The notes below the pieces were generated by a model that had not been told where the DNA came from, did no database searches, and saw only the letters and a program-made list of their open reading frames with translations. The position numbers and the translations under genes are program-made. From Domibacillus robiginosus (GTDB lineage Bacteria > Bacillota > Bacilli > Bacillales > Domibacillaceae), in assembly GCF_000966195.1 (NCBI RefSeq), contig NZ_LAHL01000003.1, positions 1-64,000 of the forward strand: DNA of 64,000 nucleotides. The letters are read 5' to 3'. Below, piece after piece: positions 26,887 through 35,112 of the stretch; positions within the stretch are counted from its first letter, which is position 1; each line of letters begins with the position of its first letter.

Positions 26887-28349
26887 ACGCCTACACAGAT
26901 CTTATTTTTGAAATCAGCCGCCCGGGCCGTACTGGCTGCAGCCTGCCAGAACGCGATGTGGATGCGGTAAACCTGTCTAAGAAGCTGCCCGCACACCTTA
27001 TTCGCGAGGAAGCGCCCGATCTGCCCGAAGTATCAGAGCTTCAGCTGGTCCGCCACTACACTGCCCTGTCGAATAAAAACCATGGTGTGGACAATGGCTT
27101 TTACCCGCTCGGCTCGTGTACGATGAAGTACAATCCGAAAATCAATGAAGATGTCGCAAAGCTTGACGGCTTCAGCCGCATCCACCCGTACCAGCCGGAA
27201 GCAACCGTGCAGGGGGCGCTTGCGCTTTTGCATGAGCTGCAGGAGGATCTTGCCGTCATTACCGGAATGGATGCGGTGACACTCCAGCCGTCTGCTGGCG
27301 CGCAGGGAGAATGGACTGGACTGATGATGGTGAAGGCGTATCACCAGCAAAGAGGTGAAAAGCGGACGAAGGTGCTGGTGCCAGACTCTGCCCACGGGAC
27401 CAACCCGGCAAGTGCGACGGTCGCCGGCTTCCGCACTGTCACCATTCCTTCTACCAAAAACGGCCTGGTCGATGTGGAAGAGCTGAAAAAGCATGTGGAT
27501 GACGACACAGCAGCTCTGATGCTGACAAACCCAAATACACTCGGTTTATTTGAAAAAGACATTCTGGAAATTGCCAGCGTCATTCACGAAGCGGGCGGGC
27601 TGCTTTATTATGACGGTGCCAATGCAAATGCCATTCTAGGCAAGACAACACCAGGGAAAATGGGGTTTGATATTGTTCACTTAAATCTTCATAAAACCTT
27701 TACGACACCGCACGGAGGAGGAGGTCCGGGTGCAGGTCCGGTCGGTGTAAAGGAAAAGCTGATTCCTTTCCTGCCGGTACCACGTATAGAAAAAAGAAAC
27801 GGCCGCTTTGTCCTAAATAGAGAGGAGCCGTTATCCATTGGGCGGGTGAAAGGCTACTACGGAAACTTTGGCATCCTTGTACGCGCGTACACATATATTC
27901 GCACGATGGGGCCAGACGGGCTGCGTCAGGTGTCAGAGAGTGCTGTATTGCACGCAAACTATTTACGCAAAAAGCTGGAGCCATACTTTGTGTCGCCATA
28001 CGAGCAGGTAAGCAAGCACGAATTTGTTCTGTCGGGCTCCAGGCAGAAAAAGCTCGGTGTGCGGACACTTGATATGGCGAAACGGCTGCTTGATTTCGGC
28101 TATCATCCGCCGACCATTTATTTTCCGCTGAACGTAGAGGAATGCTTAATGATTGAACCGACCGAAACGGAATCAAAAGAAACGCTGGATGCCTTTGCGG
28201 ACGTGATGATTCGCATTGCCCGTGAAGTAGAAGAAGATCCAGAAACGGTACTGAATGCGCCGCATACGACGGTCATTGGCCGGCTCGATGAAGTAAAAGC
28301 AGCCCGGAAGCCGGTCGTCCGCTGGGAGCGGGAAACGGTCCGGCTGTGA
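26883..28349 (+). CDS. gcvPB: Glycine dehydrogenase (decarboxylating) subunit 2, 488 aa
   Basis: The catalytic C-terminal half of P protein. The pyridoxal-phosphate lysine lies in [20 protein letters not shown]. Other landmarks are [26 protein letters not shown] and [11 protein letters not shown]. Length is normal for the family. The stop overlaps the GTG start of a small HesB-like gene, which is an unusual extra member of this operon. Confidence 0.97.
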   Translation: MNAYTDLIFEISRPGRTGCSLPERDVDAVNLSKKLPAHLIREEAPDLPEVSELQLVRHYTALSNKNHGVDNGFYPLGSCTMKYNPKINEDVAKLDGFSRIHPYQPEATVQGALALLHELQEDLAVITGMDAVTLQPSAGAQGEWTGLMMVKAYHQQRGEKRTKVLVPDSAHGTNPASATVAGFRTVTIPSTKNGLVDVEELKKHVDDDTAALMLTNPNTLGLFEKDILEIASVIHEAGGLLYYDGANANAILGKTTPGKMGFDIVHLNLHKTFTTPHGGGGPGAGPVGVKEKLIPFLPVPRIEKRNGRFVLNREEPLSIGRVKGYYGNFGILVRAYTYIRTMGPDGLRQVSESAVLHANYLRKKLEPYFVSPYEQVSKHEFVLSGSRQKKLGVRTLDMAKRLLDFGYHPPTIYFPLNVEECLMIEPTETESKETLDAFADVMIRIAREVEEDPETVLNAPHTTVIGRLDEVKAARKPVVRWERETVRL

Positions 28350-28642
28350 ACATTGTGCTGACGGATGCCGCCCGGCGACAGCTGCTCGTCTCCTCGCCGG
28401 ATGATGGCCGTGTACCAAGAATTGATGCGGAGATGACAGGCGGCTGCGGTGTATCCGTCCGTCTGTCTCTCGTCTGGGATGAACCACGGCGGATGGATAT
28501 CACGATACCGGTTGGTGATCATGTGTCTCTTCATCTGGATCGGTTCACAAAAAGATATGCGGGAGAACACCTTTTAGTGGATTACAATGAAACAGACGGA
28601 TTTGTTTTGGGAGAAGCGTTCGATTCGAGCTGTACAACGTAA
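28346..28642 (+). CDS. HesB/YqkB-like Fe-S biogenesis family protein, 98 aa
   Basis: The start overlaps the gcvPB stop (GTGA), so it is co-translated. The sequence has the HesB-like layout: [13 protein letters not shown] at the start, a [10 protein letters not shown] strand with one Cys, and [13 protein letters not shown] near the end, closest to the YqkB/YneR branch as I recall it. A-type Fe-S carriers use three Cys; here only the GGCG Cys and one near the C-terminus (SSCTT) are seen, so cluster carriage is uncertain. Its link to glycine cleavage could be through lipoate, since lipoyl synthase consumes Fe-S clusters (inference). A terminator overlaps the stop. Confidence 0.65.
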   Translation: MNIVLTDAARRQLLVSSPDDGRVPRIDAEMTGGCGVSVRLSLVWDEPRRMDITIPVGDHVSLHLDRFTKRYAGEHLLVDYNETDGFVLGEAFDSSCTT

Positions 28643-28669
28643 GAGACAGCATCCAGCTGTCTCTTTTTT
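28641..28669 (+). terminator. Terminator of the gcv operon
   Basis: AAGAGACAGC-ATCCA-GCTGTCTC followed by a T run. Confidence 0.93.
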
Positions 28670-28757
28670 CAATTAATAAGCAAACTGGGAGATTAGCAGA
28701 CTTGTAATCCGTTCGCGTGATGTCTGGGTCTATATTCCTGTTTTTAATTTTTTGAGT

Positions 28758-28772
28758 TTGAAAGCGCTTTCC
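28758..28772. promoter_or_regulatory. Candidate cre site (CcpA operator)
   Basis: TTGAAAGCGCTTTCC fits the cre consensus WTGNAANCGNWNNCW at all but the last position and is centred on a 12-bp perfect palindrome. It lies 50 bases before the ATP-grasp gene, so carbon catabolite control is likely. Confidence 0.65.
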
Positions 28773-28821
28773 ATTGGATATATATATGTAGTTAACATCC
28801 TTATGAAAGAAGGTGGCTTTA

Positions 28822-30042
28822 ATGGGGGAAAGAGCTTGGCCGTTTCATTCATTCACAGGTGCGATTCAACCGAAGAAAAATTCAGAGGATATTTACGGAA
28901 AAGGATATGTGTATTCACCAAAGCTGTTTTCGCATGACTATGAGCACTTTGGCGGTGATTTGCTTAGTTTAGAAGCATTAACTGGGCGTGAACTAAGTGT
29001 GGCCGGAGAAATGCCGGTGATCTGCCATGAAGGTGCCGTAACCCCTGGAGCCGTCCGTCTGCTTGAAAAAGCGGGACTGAGGCTGCCATCCGTCCGTTAT
29101 ACGTATCGTAATGATCAAGAATATGTATCTATTTTAAATAAATTATCTTTGCAAGGAAAAAAAGTTATTTTCCAATATCCGCATCCGTCTGAGGATGCAC
29201 CGGATTCTCTGTACTGGGTAGACCCGACTGTTATTGCATATTTAAGCGATAAGCGCAGCATTCCGGCTCTCGTACCACCCGAGCATGTTCCGCCAAGACG
29301 GATGGTCAGCCTGGAGGAGCTGCTTGAAGACACACCGCCTATGCCATTTATTTTAAAAACAGGCGATGGACGCCCCACTTCCGGCGGCTGCGGCGTACTT
29401 TTGATTGAAGAAAAGCAGCAGCTTTATGAGATAAAGGATGATTTCGGCGATTTATCTACGATTATTTGGGAGGAATTCATTGATTATGACCGCAATTTCG
29501 GCTTTCATTATGTCGCGGATCAAGACGGCCAGGTGCGGTTTTTAGGCAAGTCCGAGCAGGTAGTCAATGATGATAACTGCTTCCGCGGCAGCTGGGTTAG
29601 CACAAACGCTGAACCATTTGAGCGGGTAGTGGAAGCAGGGCTTCGAGTGATGGAAAATATCGCTGCAACAGGCTACGTCGGGGTTGCCGGCTTTGATGTG
29701 CTGATGCGTGGTGACGATTTTTATTTTATTGATTTAAATGTGCGCTTCAATGCGTCTACTTGTGCCCTTATGCTGCATGAAGAAGTCACGAATGCATACG
29801 GGAAATCGACAATCCGCTTGTCCTGCCTTGAATGGGACGGGCCGTTTACGGAAGGGCTGGCTGTTGTAGAAAAATACATGGACCTTGAACAATTTGTGCC
29901 GCTCAGCCTGCTCGACGCCGCTTATGTAGAAGGAGCATCGGGTCCTTCTAAAATCATTGGCCTTGTAATGGGCAGCGATGAAAGAGAAGTAGAGTCTATT
30001 TTAATGCGGATGGAAAACGATCGGTTAACAAGAAGAGAATAA
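28822..30042 (+). CDS. ATP-grasp domain protein, 406 aa
   Basis: The central and C-terminal parts carry an ATP-grasp fold: PFILKTGDGRPTSGGCGV (nucleotide-binding strand and glycine loop), TIIWEEFIDY, and GFDVLMRGDDFYFIDLNVRFNAS (metal-binding Asp, Asn and Arg). The N-terminal ~130 residues resemble the pre-ATP-grasp domain. Such enzymes ligate a carboxylate to an amine or thiol through an acyl phosphate. No substrate can be named. ATG 28822 has AAGAAGG upstream. Monocistronic, with a cre site before it and a terminator after it. Confidence 0.75.
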   Translation: MGERAWPFHSFTGAIQPKKNSEDIYGKGYVYSPKLFSHDYEHFGGDLLSLEALTGRELSVAGEMPVICHEGAVTPGAVRLLEKAGLRLPSVRYTYRNDQEYVSILNKLSLQGKKVIFQYPHPSEDAPDSLYWVDPTVIAYLSDKRSIPALVPPEHVPPRRMVSLEELLEDTPPMPFILKTGDGRPTSGGCGVLLIEEKQQLYEIKDDFGDLSTIIWEEFIDYDRNFGFHYVADQDGQVRFLGKSEQVVNDDNCFRGSWVSTNAEPFERVVEAGLRVMENIAATGYVGVAGFDVLMRGDDFYFIDLNVRFNASTCALMLHEEVTNAYGKSTIRLSCLEWDGPFTEGLAVVEKYMDLEQFVPLSLLDAAYVEGASGPSKIIGLVMGSDEREVESILMRMENDRLTRRE

Positions 30043-30046
30043 AGGC

Positions 30047-30075
30047 AAAGCTGTCCTAGAGGGGGCAGCTTTTTT
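30047..30075 (+). terminator. Terminator of the ATP-grasp gene
   Basis: AAGCTGTCC-TAGAG-GGGGCAGCTT followed by T. Confidence 0.85.
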
Positions 30076-30937
30076 ATTTACTGATTATTAAATGAGGTAG
30101 TATCTACTTAAACAAAAAGAATGTATTGTTTGCGAATATGGCAGGGAATCTAGTAATTAGTCAAATAACTGTAAGAAAAAAGAACCAGGCTCATCTACTA
30201 TTTTAGCGGAATGAAAGAATACAAAGAAAAAGAGGATTGATTGATGTGAATGTTCCGGCCAAAGAATAGGAGAAAGGGCAAAAAGGGCATTTGCCTATTC
30301 CGGCATCTATCTCTCTGCATGTAAAAATTTTATAAAGTATTTGCAGTATGGCAAAAGAGAAGAAACAAGAATAGATACGAAAAATAAACTTCTATATACA
30401 TTGAATGAAGCTTTTTTCCTTCACCGTTTAGTAGGACGGAAAAATGCTTTTTTAAAAAGCGGCGTAATGGGCTGCGAGCTGACGGCTACTTTTCAGGAAA
30501 TTCGCCCGTACAGCAAGAAGAAACAAGAGAAAGCCGACACATACAAACGCAGGTCCACACATATGATAAAAGCAGCTGATTCATTAGGAATCGGCTGCTT
30601 TTTTTATGAGACAAGAAACAGGCGCTCGTTCATTTCTGGACAAGGTCCTCTATGGGACGGCAGGCAGCGGGTAGATATCAGCTGGTTGGCCAGAATGTCA
30701 GGTCCCCCGGTTATTTTCTTTAAAATCTCAACAAAGAGATTGGGTTGAAACCCTCATTCACAGAAGAAAGGCAAGACGTTGTCATACTGCAGCGGTCGGT
30801 CCATTCGATTAAAGGCCATTTTTAAAAGACGAAAAGATATTTTCGCCAGTCCACAGATGGATCTCCCGTCCGTTTTCTTATTTTGAATGCCTTGTGTATC
30901 ACGGGGAATGAAGACCTGATCAGTTGTCAAAATTCTT
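30076..30937. other. Long intergenic region without a convincing gene
   Basis: About 860 bases. An open frame at 30341-30748 has no ribosome binding site and is crossed by the strong hairpin at 30568-30605, so I do not call it. The stretch from 30470 to 30560 reads more protein-like than its surroundings (ELTATFQEIRPYSKKKQEK), so a decayed gene is possible. No tRNA or known RNA family was recognised. Confidence 0.5.
30568..30605. terminator. Orphan intrinsic terminator
   Basis: AGCAGCTGATTC-ATTAG-GAATCGGCTGCT with flanking A and T runs. No gene ends here, which implies an unannotated transcript, either a small RNA or a gene remnant. Confidence 0.8.
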
Positions 30938-30965
30938 TTGCGATAAATGGATAAAATTGTACAAT
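30938..30965 (+). promoter_or_regulatory. Promoter of the VanZ-like gene
   Basis: TTGCGA (30938-30943), a 16-base spacer and TACAAT (30960-30965). Confidence 0.6.
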
Positions 30966-31064
30966 GATAAAAGGGTATGATTAGACATTTGTTTTTTGTT
31001 CTAGTATCCTATTCACTTATCAGGCGTTTCAATAGCCTGGGACGTCCACAATGAGGTGGTTTTT

Positions 31065-31568
31065 GTGAAGAAACTAATACGCCTGGCAGTTTTAGTGATC
31101 ATCGGTGCGGTTATTTTTAACTTTTCCTCGCAAACGTACGAACAGCAGTCGCTTGTACCGCTGCTTGAGCGTCTGCTTCCGGGAGAGCCGCTGGCCGGGC
31201 TGCTTGCTCCCATAGAAGTCTCGTATTGGGGAACGCCTATTTCGATTGAGACAAAAGGATACTATTATTTTCTTGAATTTTTTATTCGGAAGTTTGCTCA
31301 TCTCTTTTTATTCGGCTGTTTAGCAGCAGCCTTGTTTCATGTGCTTGTGCTCGCCCGGCCCAGACGCATATGGCCGGTCGTCTGTTTATCTTTTGCCGGA
31401 ACGGCTTTGTACGCACTGCTTGATGAGTATCATCAGCTGCTGACAGGCGGACGCACACCTATGTTAAAAGATGTGGGCCTCGATATGATTGGTGCATCCT
31501 TTGCCCTTGTTATATCCGTATTACTTTATAAAATCCGTAAACGAAAAGAAAAAACCCGGCTCTCCTAG
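31065..31568 (+). CDS. VanZ-like membrane protein, 167 aa
   Basis: Four hydrophobic segments (about 5-22, 68-90, 100-120 and 140-157). The VanZ family core is visible: FIRKFAHLFLFG in the second helix, and LDEYHQLLTGGRTPMLKDVGLDMIG, matching the E/H-Q...GR....D...N/D-x-x-G pattern. VanZ gives teicoplanin resistance in enterococci by an unknown route; chromosomal relatives have no settled function. GTG 31065 is chosen with GAGGTGG five bases upstream. The last codons and stop lie inside the terminator stem, which is duplicated by the repeat element that follows. Confidence 0.85.
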   Translation: MKKLIRLAVLVIIGAVIFNFSSQTYEQQSLVPLLERLLPGEPLAGLLAPIEVSYWGTPISIETKGYYYFLEFFIRKFAHLFLFGCLAAALFHVLVLARPRRIWPVVCLSFAGTALYALLDEYHQLLTGGRTPMLKDVGLDMIGASFALVISVLLYKIRKRKEKTRLS

Positions 31569-31583
31569 TGGAGCCGGGTTTTT
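31551..31583. terminator. Left copy of duplicated terminator hairpin (element B)
   Basis: AAAACCCGGCTC / GAGCCGGGTTTTT arms. It overlaps the last six codons of the VanZ-like gene and matches 32018-32050 at 31 of 33 positions. Confidence 0.9.
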
Positions 31584-32017
31584 CAGTGTGTAGACAAAGT
31601 CAGTCTCTTTCAAAAAAAGAACCGATAAGTGAAGCCTGCCGGACTTCGCGCACCTTAGGCAGTGCGGGAGCCTCCTCGGCTGCGCCTGCGGGGTCTCCCG
31701 ACTCACTTTACTTCCCACAGGAGTCTTCGTCTGGCAGGCTTCACTAAGTGGTGTTGAAGATCATAAGCAAGGACAGAATAGACATTCCCTTTTTTGAACA
31801 GAAAAATACAACCTTACTCGCTCTATACAATCTTGTCGCAAGCCACTTTGGCGGCAGGAGGGCAGCGCAGACTCCTATGGGACGAGCGGGCAGCAGAGAC
31901 CGGGGGAGCCGCCAGGCGGATTCGGGCTCTGCGCCTGCCCCATGGAAAGCGGAGCTGCCCGGACGCCGCCGATCTCTCCCATTCATGTGACGGTTATCAA
32001 TCATTTGTCTACAGTCT
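31584..32017 (-). mobile_element. Terminator-nested repeat element, copy B (434 bp, inverted)
   Basis: The left end CAGTGTGTAGACAAA equals the inverted right end of copy A, and the right end TTTGTCTACAGTCT equals the inverted left end of copy A, so this copy is in the opposite orientation. It holds both full palindromic arms: CCGATAAGTGAAGCCTGCCG pairing with the region CGTCTGGCAGGCTTCACTA, then an AT-rich middle, then GCGGGCAGCAGAGACCGG and its partner. No coding capacity is credible. Flanked by the duplicated VanZ terminator. Confidence 0.8.
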
Positions 32018-32050
32018 AAAACCCGGCTCTCCTAGGAGAGCCGGGTTTTT
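32018..32050. terminator. Right copy of duplicated terminator hairpin (element B)
   Basis: Same hairpin as 31551-31583 with two loop-proximal differences. It ends the convergent DUF975 gene on the minus strand. Confidence 0.9.
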
Positions 32051-32675
32051 AAAATGCGCTTTTTTCTGCATACTCTGCACGAAGCGTATTGTAAAAATGT
32101 GCATAGGTGACGCTCATATAAGGAGCAATCCACAAAAAGCCGATAAACAATGTGACGACTCCAAGCAGCATCCAGCCAATAAAGGAAAGACCAAGCACCA
32201 GCGCTTCCGCTTTATGGCCATTCATCATGCGGCGTGATTTTGTAATGGCCTGAAGCGGAGATAATTCCGGTTCATCGCGCAAAATGTGATACGTCAGCAT
32301 ATAAGAGAAAGATTTAATAATGCCGGGAACAATAAAAAGAAGTGTCCAGAAAAATAAAAACAGGCCTTGAAGAACGGAAACAAGAATGCTTTTGCCAAAC
32401 ATGGTTTTATACGGCTCAATCAAATGCGCGAAGCTGATTTTTCCGCCGCGCGACAGGTCTACCCATGCCCAGACCATGCCAATGGCCAGAGGAAGCAATA
32501 GAATAGAGAGAACAAGAATGACCGGATCTTTCCATGTAAATTCATATTGGTCGGGATTTAAAATAAAATCTGGTGCACCGAACAAAATGGAAGCTACAAC
32601 AAACAGACCGATGGCCATCAACCAGTTTCCACGAAGAGATTCACGTGCGTTTGCCCGCAATTTGCTATAGTACAT
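32049..32675 (-). CDS. DUF975-family integral membrane protein, 208 aa
   Basis: The N-terminus MYYSKLRANARESLRGNWLMAI is the hallmark of the DUF975 family, followed by about four or five membrane helices and the conserved PYKTMFGKSILV and TYHILRDEPELSPLQAITKS(RR)MMNGHK segments. ATG 32675 is preferred because AAAGGTGG then lies 8 bases upstream; an ATG at 32681 is too close. The function of the family is unknown; membership in membrane homeostasis is only presumed. Confidence 0.85.
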   Translation of the reverse strand: MYYSKLRANARESLRGNWLMAIGLFVVASILFGAPDFILNPDQYEFTWKDPVILVLSILLLPLAIGMVWAWVDLSRGGKISFAHLIEPYKTMFGKSILVSVLQGLFLFFWTLLFIVPGIIKSFSYMLTYHILRDEPELSPLQAITKSRRMMNGHKAEALVLGLSFIGWMLLGVVTLFIGFLWIAPYMSVTYAHFYNTLRAEYAEKSAF

Positions 32676-32758
32676 ATCCATTCCACCTTTCTCCTTTCTA
32701 TACGTGCAAGATGGCAAAAAAGTTTCAGTTTGTTTGTAAAATAAGCCATTTTTTCATC

Positions 32759-32787
32759 TTGACCCCTGTCAGATTCTGTCGTATGTT
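32759..32787 (+). promoter_or_regulatory. Promoter of the M48-ankyrin gene
   Basis: TTGACC (32759-32764), a 17-base spacer and TATGTT (32782-32787) form a sigma-A-type promoter. Confidence 0.65.
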
Positions 32788-32823
32788 GAAAAGCATGAAA
32801 TAAAAAGAAAAGGAGAGTGTGGA

Positions 32824-34149
32824 GTGGAAAATCGAAATGTAGTTTATCCGAAAGAAACTCTTTACTTTATTATATGCTGTTTATTCAGTATAGGATGTTA
32901 TCTGGCTTTATTTTTTTCCATCGTGTTAATTCCGATTGCGGCTGTTTTCATTTTACTGTCTTTCTTTTTTCATGCTTTGATGGTCGGATCAATTCGCGGG
33001 AACGGTGTTAAAGTAAGCCGGGAACAATTTCCGGATGTGTATGAGCGGATCGAAACATTGTCGCTGGACATGCGGCTGTCTAAAACGCCGGATGTATTTA
33101 TTATTCAATCCGAAGGAGCGCTCAATGCTTTTGCCACACGTTTTTTTGGACGGGATGTAGTTGTTCTTTATTCAGAGGTATTTGAATTAGCCCGTCAGCA
33201 GGGAGAAAAAGAGCTGGATTTTATCATAGCGCATGAGCTGGCACATATTAAACGGCGCCACTTGTGGAAAAGCTGGCTGACGCTGCCGGCCGCATGGGTT
33301 CCTTTTTTAAGCAACGCATACTCGCGGGCAGCGGAATATACGTGTGACCGTCATGCCGCTCACTTTACTGGAGACGGTGAAGCGGCCAAGCGGGCATTAA
33401 CGATTTTAGGTGTCGGGAAGGTATTGTACAGCGAAGTAAACGAAGAAGCGTATGTAAGACAAATCAAGCAGGAAAGCAATCCGTTTGTATGGCTGGCTGA
33501 AAAGCTTTCTACTCACCCCGCGCTGCCAAAGCGGATTCAGCATGTGGGGCAGTTTATGCGCTTGCCTGGCGCTACAGATTACCATATGCCAAAAGGGAAA
33601 ACTGCTGCCGGCATTGCTGTTATGGCGGCAGCATTTATTGCGTTGAGTGCAGGCAGTGCTTATGCGGTTGAGAAACTCAGTACTTCAAGCTGGTTTGCGG
33701 ATCTGGCCGAAGAAACATGGGCGGACGAGGAACTGATGCCGGACGAAGAAGTAACAGGAGAAACAGATGCCATGCTGGCTGCGTCGTCTGGAGATATATC
33801 TTCTCTGCAGCGGTTGATCGAAGAAGGAGCGGATATTCATGCCCTGAACAGCAATGGAGAAACGGCTCTTCATTACGCTTCTACTTACGGAGAGCTTGAA
33901 GCGGCAGAGCTTCTTTTAAAAGCAGGGGCGGATCCGAACATAGAAGATGAAGGAGCGTATACACCGCTCTGGAATGCTTATAGTATAGGAGATGAACAAA
34001 TGGCCCGCCTGCTTATCCGGTATGGAGCAGACCCGAACCAGGAAGATATGTATGGAGAAACCGTACGTGAAGTAGCGGAAAGTGAAGGAGACGATACATT
34101 CTTGACTATTTTTGATGAGGAGAAGCCGGATGCCAGCTCTGTTAATTGA
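32824..34149 (+). CDS. M48 (HtpX-like) metalloprotease fused to ankyrin repeats, 441 aa
   Basis: Two N-terminal membrane helices (about 12-55) are followed by a cytoplasmic-type M48 zinc protease domain: HELAH in FIIAHELAHIKRRH (about 136-149), and a downstream YTCDRHAAHFTGD with the third ligand region. A further hydrophobic segment (about 258-280) leads to a C-terminal block of ankyrin repeats (about 315-430): DAMLAASSGDISSLQRLIEE, NGETALHYASTYGELEAAE and a degenerate third and fourth. HtpX normally ends after the protease domain. The ankyrins probably recruit a protein substrate. GTG 32824 has AAGGAGAG upstream. Confidence 0.88.
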   Translation: MENRNVVYPKETLYFIICCLFSIGCYLALFFSIVLIPIAAVFILLSFFFHALMVGSIRGNGVKVSREQFPDVYERIETLSLDMRLSKTPDVFIIQSEGALNAFATRFFGRDVVVLYSEVFELARQQGEKELDFIIAHELAHIKRRHLWKSWLTLPAAWVPFLSNAYSRAAEYTCDRHAAHFTGDGEAAKRALTILGVGKVLYSEVNEEAYVRQIKQESNPFVWLAEKLSTHPALPKRIQHVGQFMRLPGATDYHMPKGKTAAGIAVMAAAFIALSAGSAYAVEKLSTSSWFADLAEETWADEELMPDEEVTGETDAMLAASSGDISSLQRLIEEGADIHALNSNGETALHYASTYGELEAAELLLKAGADPNIEDEGAYTPLWNAYSIGDEQMARLLIRYGADPNQEDMYGETVREVAESEGDDTFLTIFDEEKPDASSVN

Positions 34150-34576
34150 TGCAGACGGCTGCCCGGTTGTAGACCTGGCCTGCCAGGCAGCGAAGGAACA
34201 CAGTCTGCCCGTTGTACTGATTTGTGACACTTCCCATGAAATGACCCGGCCAGGGGCGGAAACAATCATCGTATCAAAAGGAGCGGACGCTGTTGATTTT
34301 GTGCTGGTAAACCGGGTGAAAAAAGGCGATATTGTCATTACGCAGGATTACGGCCTGGCAGCGATGGTGCTGGCCCGTCAAGGGTATGCGATAGACCAGA
34401 ACGGCCGTGAATACACACCGGACAATATTGACCAGCTTTTACTCAGCCGACATACAGCCAAAAAAATCCGCCAGGCAGGCGGACGCTTAAAAGGACCATC
34501 AAAGCGGCAGGAAAAGGATAATGAGCGTTTCTCAATGGGCTTACACACCCTTTTCCAGCGTGTGATCAATCAATGA
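34130..34576 (+). CDS. YaiI/YqxD family protein (UPF0178), 148 aa
   Basis: Starts at ATG 34130, 20 bases inside the end of the protease gene, with GAGGAGAAG upstream. The family signature is LLIDADGCPVVDLACQAA at the N-terminus, ICDTSHEM, VSKGADAVDFVLVNRVKKGDIVITQDYGLA and the C-terminal FSMGLHTLFQRVI. The fold resembles PIN-type or NYN-type nucleases, with acidic residues D5, D7 and D... in the second motif, but activity in this family is not established. Length is normal. Confidence 0.92.
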   Translation: MPALLIDADGCPVVDLACQAAKEHSLPVVLICDTSHEMTRPGAETIIVSKGADAVDFVLVNRVKKGDIVITQDYGLAAMVLARQGYAIDQNGREYTPDNIDQLLLSRHTAKKIRQAGGRLKGPSKRQEKDNERFSMGLHTLFQRVINQ

Positions 34577-34613
34577 GAAAAAGCAGCGGGCATCCGAACC
34601 GCTGCTTTTTTAT
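34577..34613. terminator. Bidirectional terminator
   Basis: AAGCAGCGG / CCGCTGCTT stem with A and T runs, between the UPF0178 gene and sinR. Confidence 0.92.
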
Positions 34614-34939
34614 TTATCAGATTGTTTTTTCCACTTTTGGAAATTTAAAAATTCACGAAATTGTTCTTTGCTGATGCCTAATTCTATCGCTTCCTTGACC
34701 AGATGAACCCACTCCTCGTCAAAGGAAACGGAAGATGACTGAGACTCTGTAATAAGAGATTCTACTGATACATCGAGAACCGCCGCAATTTTTGATAAAA
34801 ATTGAATTGAAGGATTCATTTGCAAGCCCCGCTCTACAGAAGAAAGGTACGACTTTGCTACGGCTGCCCGCAGTGCCAGTTCTGTTAGGGAAAGCTTTTT
34901 TTCCATACGCAACTTCCGTATACGTTCTCCAATCGACAT
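34610..34939 (-). CDS. sinR: SinR-type biofilm regulator, 109 aa
   Basis: An N-terminal Cro/CI helix-turn-helix (about 5-62: LSLTELALRAAVAKSYLSSVERG, key residues KSYLSS) and a C-terminal SinR/SinI dimerisation helix (ELGISKEQFREFLNFQKW). Both parts align closely with B. subtilis SinR, including NPSIQFL. SinR represses matrix and exopolysaccharide operons and is neutralised by SinI. No sinI gene is adjacent, unlike in B. subtilis, so the antagonist is elsewhere or absent. ATG 34939 has an AAGGGTGAT site; longer upstream frames lack one. Confidence 0.88.
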   Translation of the reverse strand: MSIGERIRKLRMEKKLSLTELALRAAVAKSYLSSVERGLQMNPSIQFLSKIAAVLDVSVESLITESQSSSVSFDEEWVHLVKEAIELGISKEQFREFLNFQKWKKQSDK

Positions 34940-34994
34940 CCTATCACCCTTACTTATGTTTTCCTTTTTAAATAGTATCAAAGAATGTGCTTCA

Positions 34995-35002
34995 ATTATA
35001 CA
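34995..35002 (-). promoter_or_regulatory. Extended -10 promoter of sinR
   Basis: On the minus strand, TGTATAAT lies about 56 bases upstream of the sinR start. No good -35 is visible. Confidence 0.5.
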
Positions 35003-35073
35003 GAGGAACAAAAAAAAGCATAAAATGTAGTAAAGAGGAGCAATCCTCGTTCCGAAAGGAGGAGAACAGTCAT

Positions 35074-35112
35074 GAAAAACAGCCGCACCGGTTTAGTTCG
35101 CGGCTGCGGCTA
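35074..35112 (-). terminator. Terminator of tatC
   Basis: Read on the minus strand, AGCCGCA at the very end of tatC pairs with TGCGGCT, followed by GTTTTT. Confidence 0.7.

Noticed and set aside
30341-30748. 135-codon open frame in the large gap
   Set aside because: No ribosome binding site, crossed by a strong terminator, and no coherent domain; at most a gene remnant.
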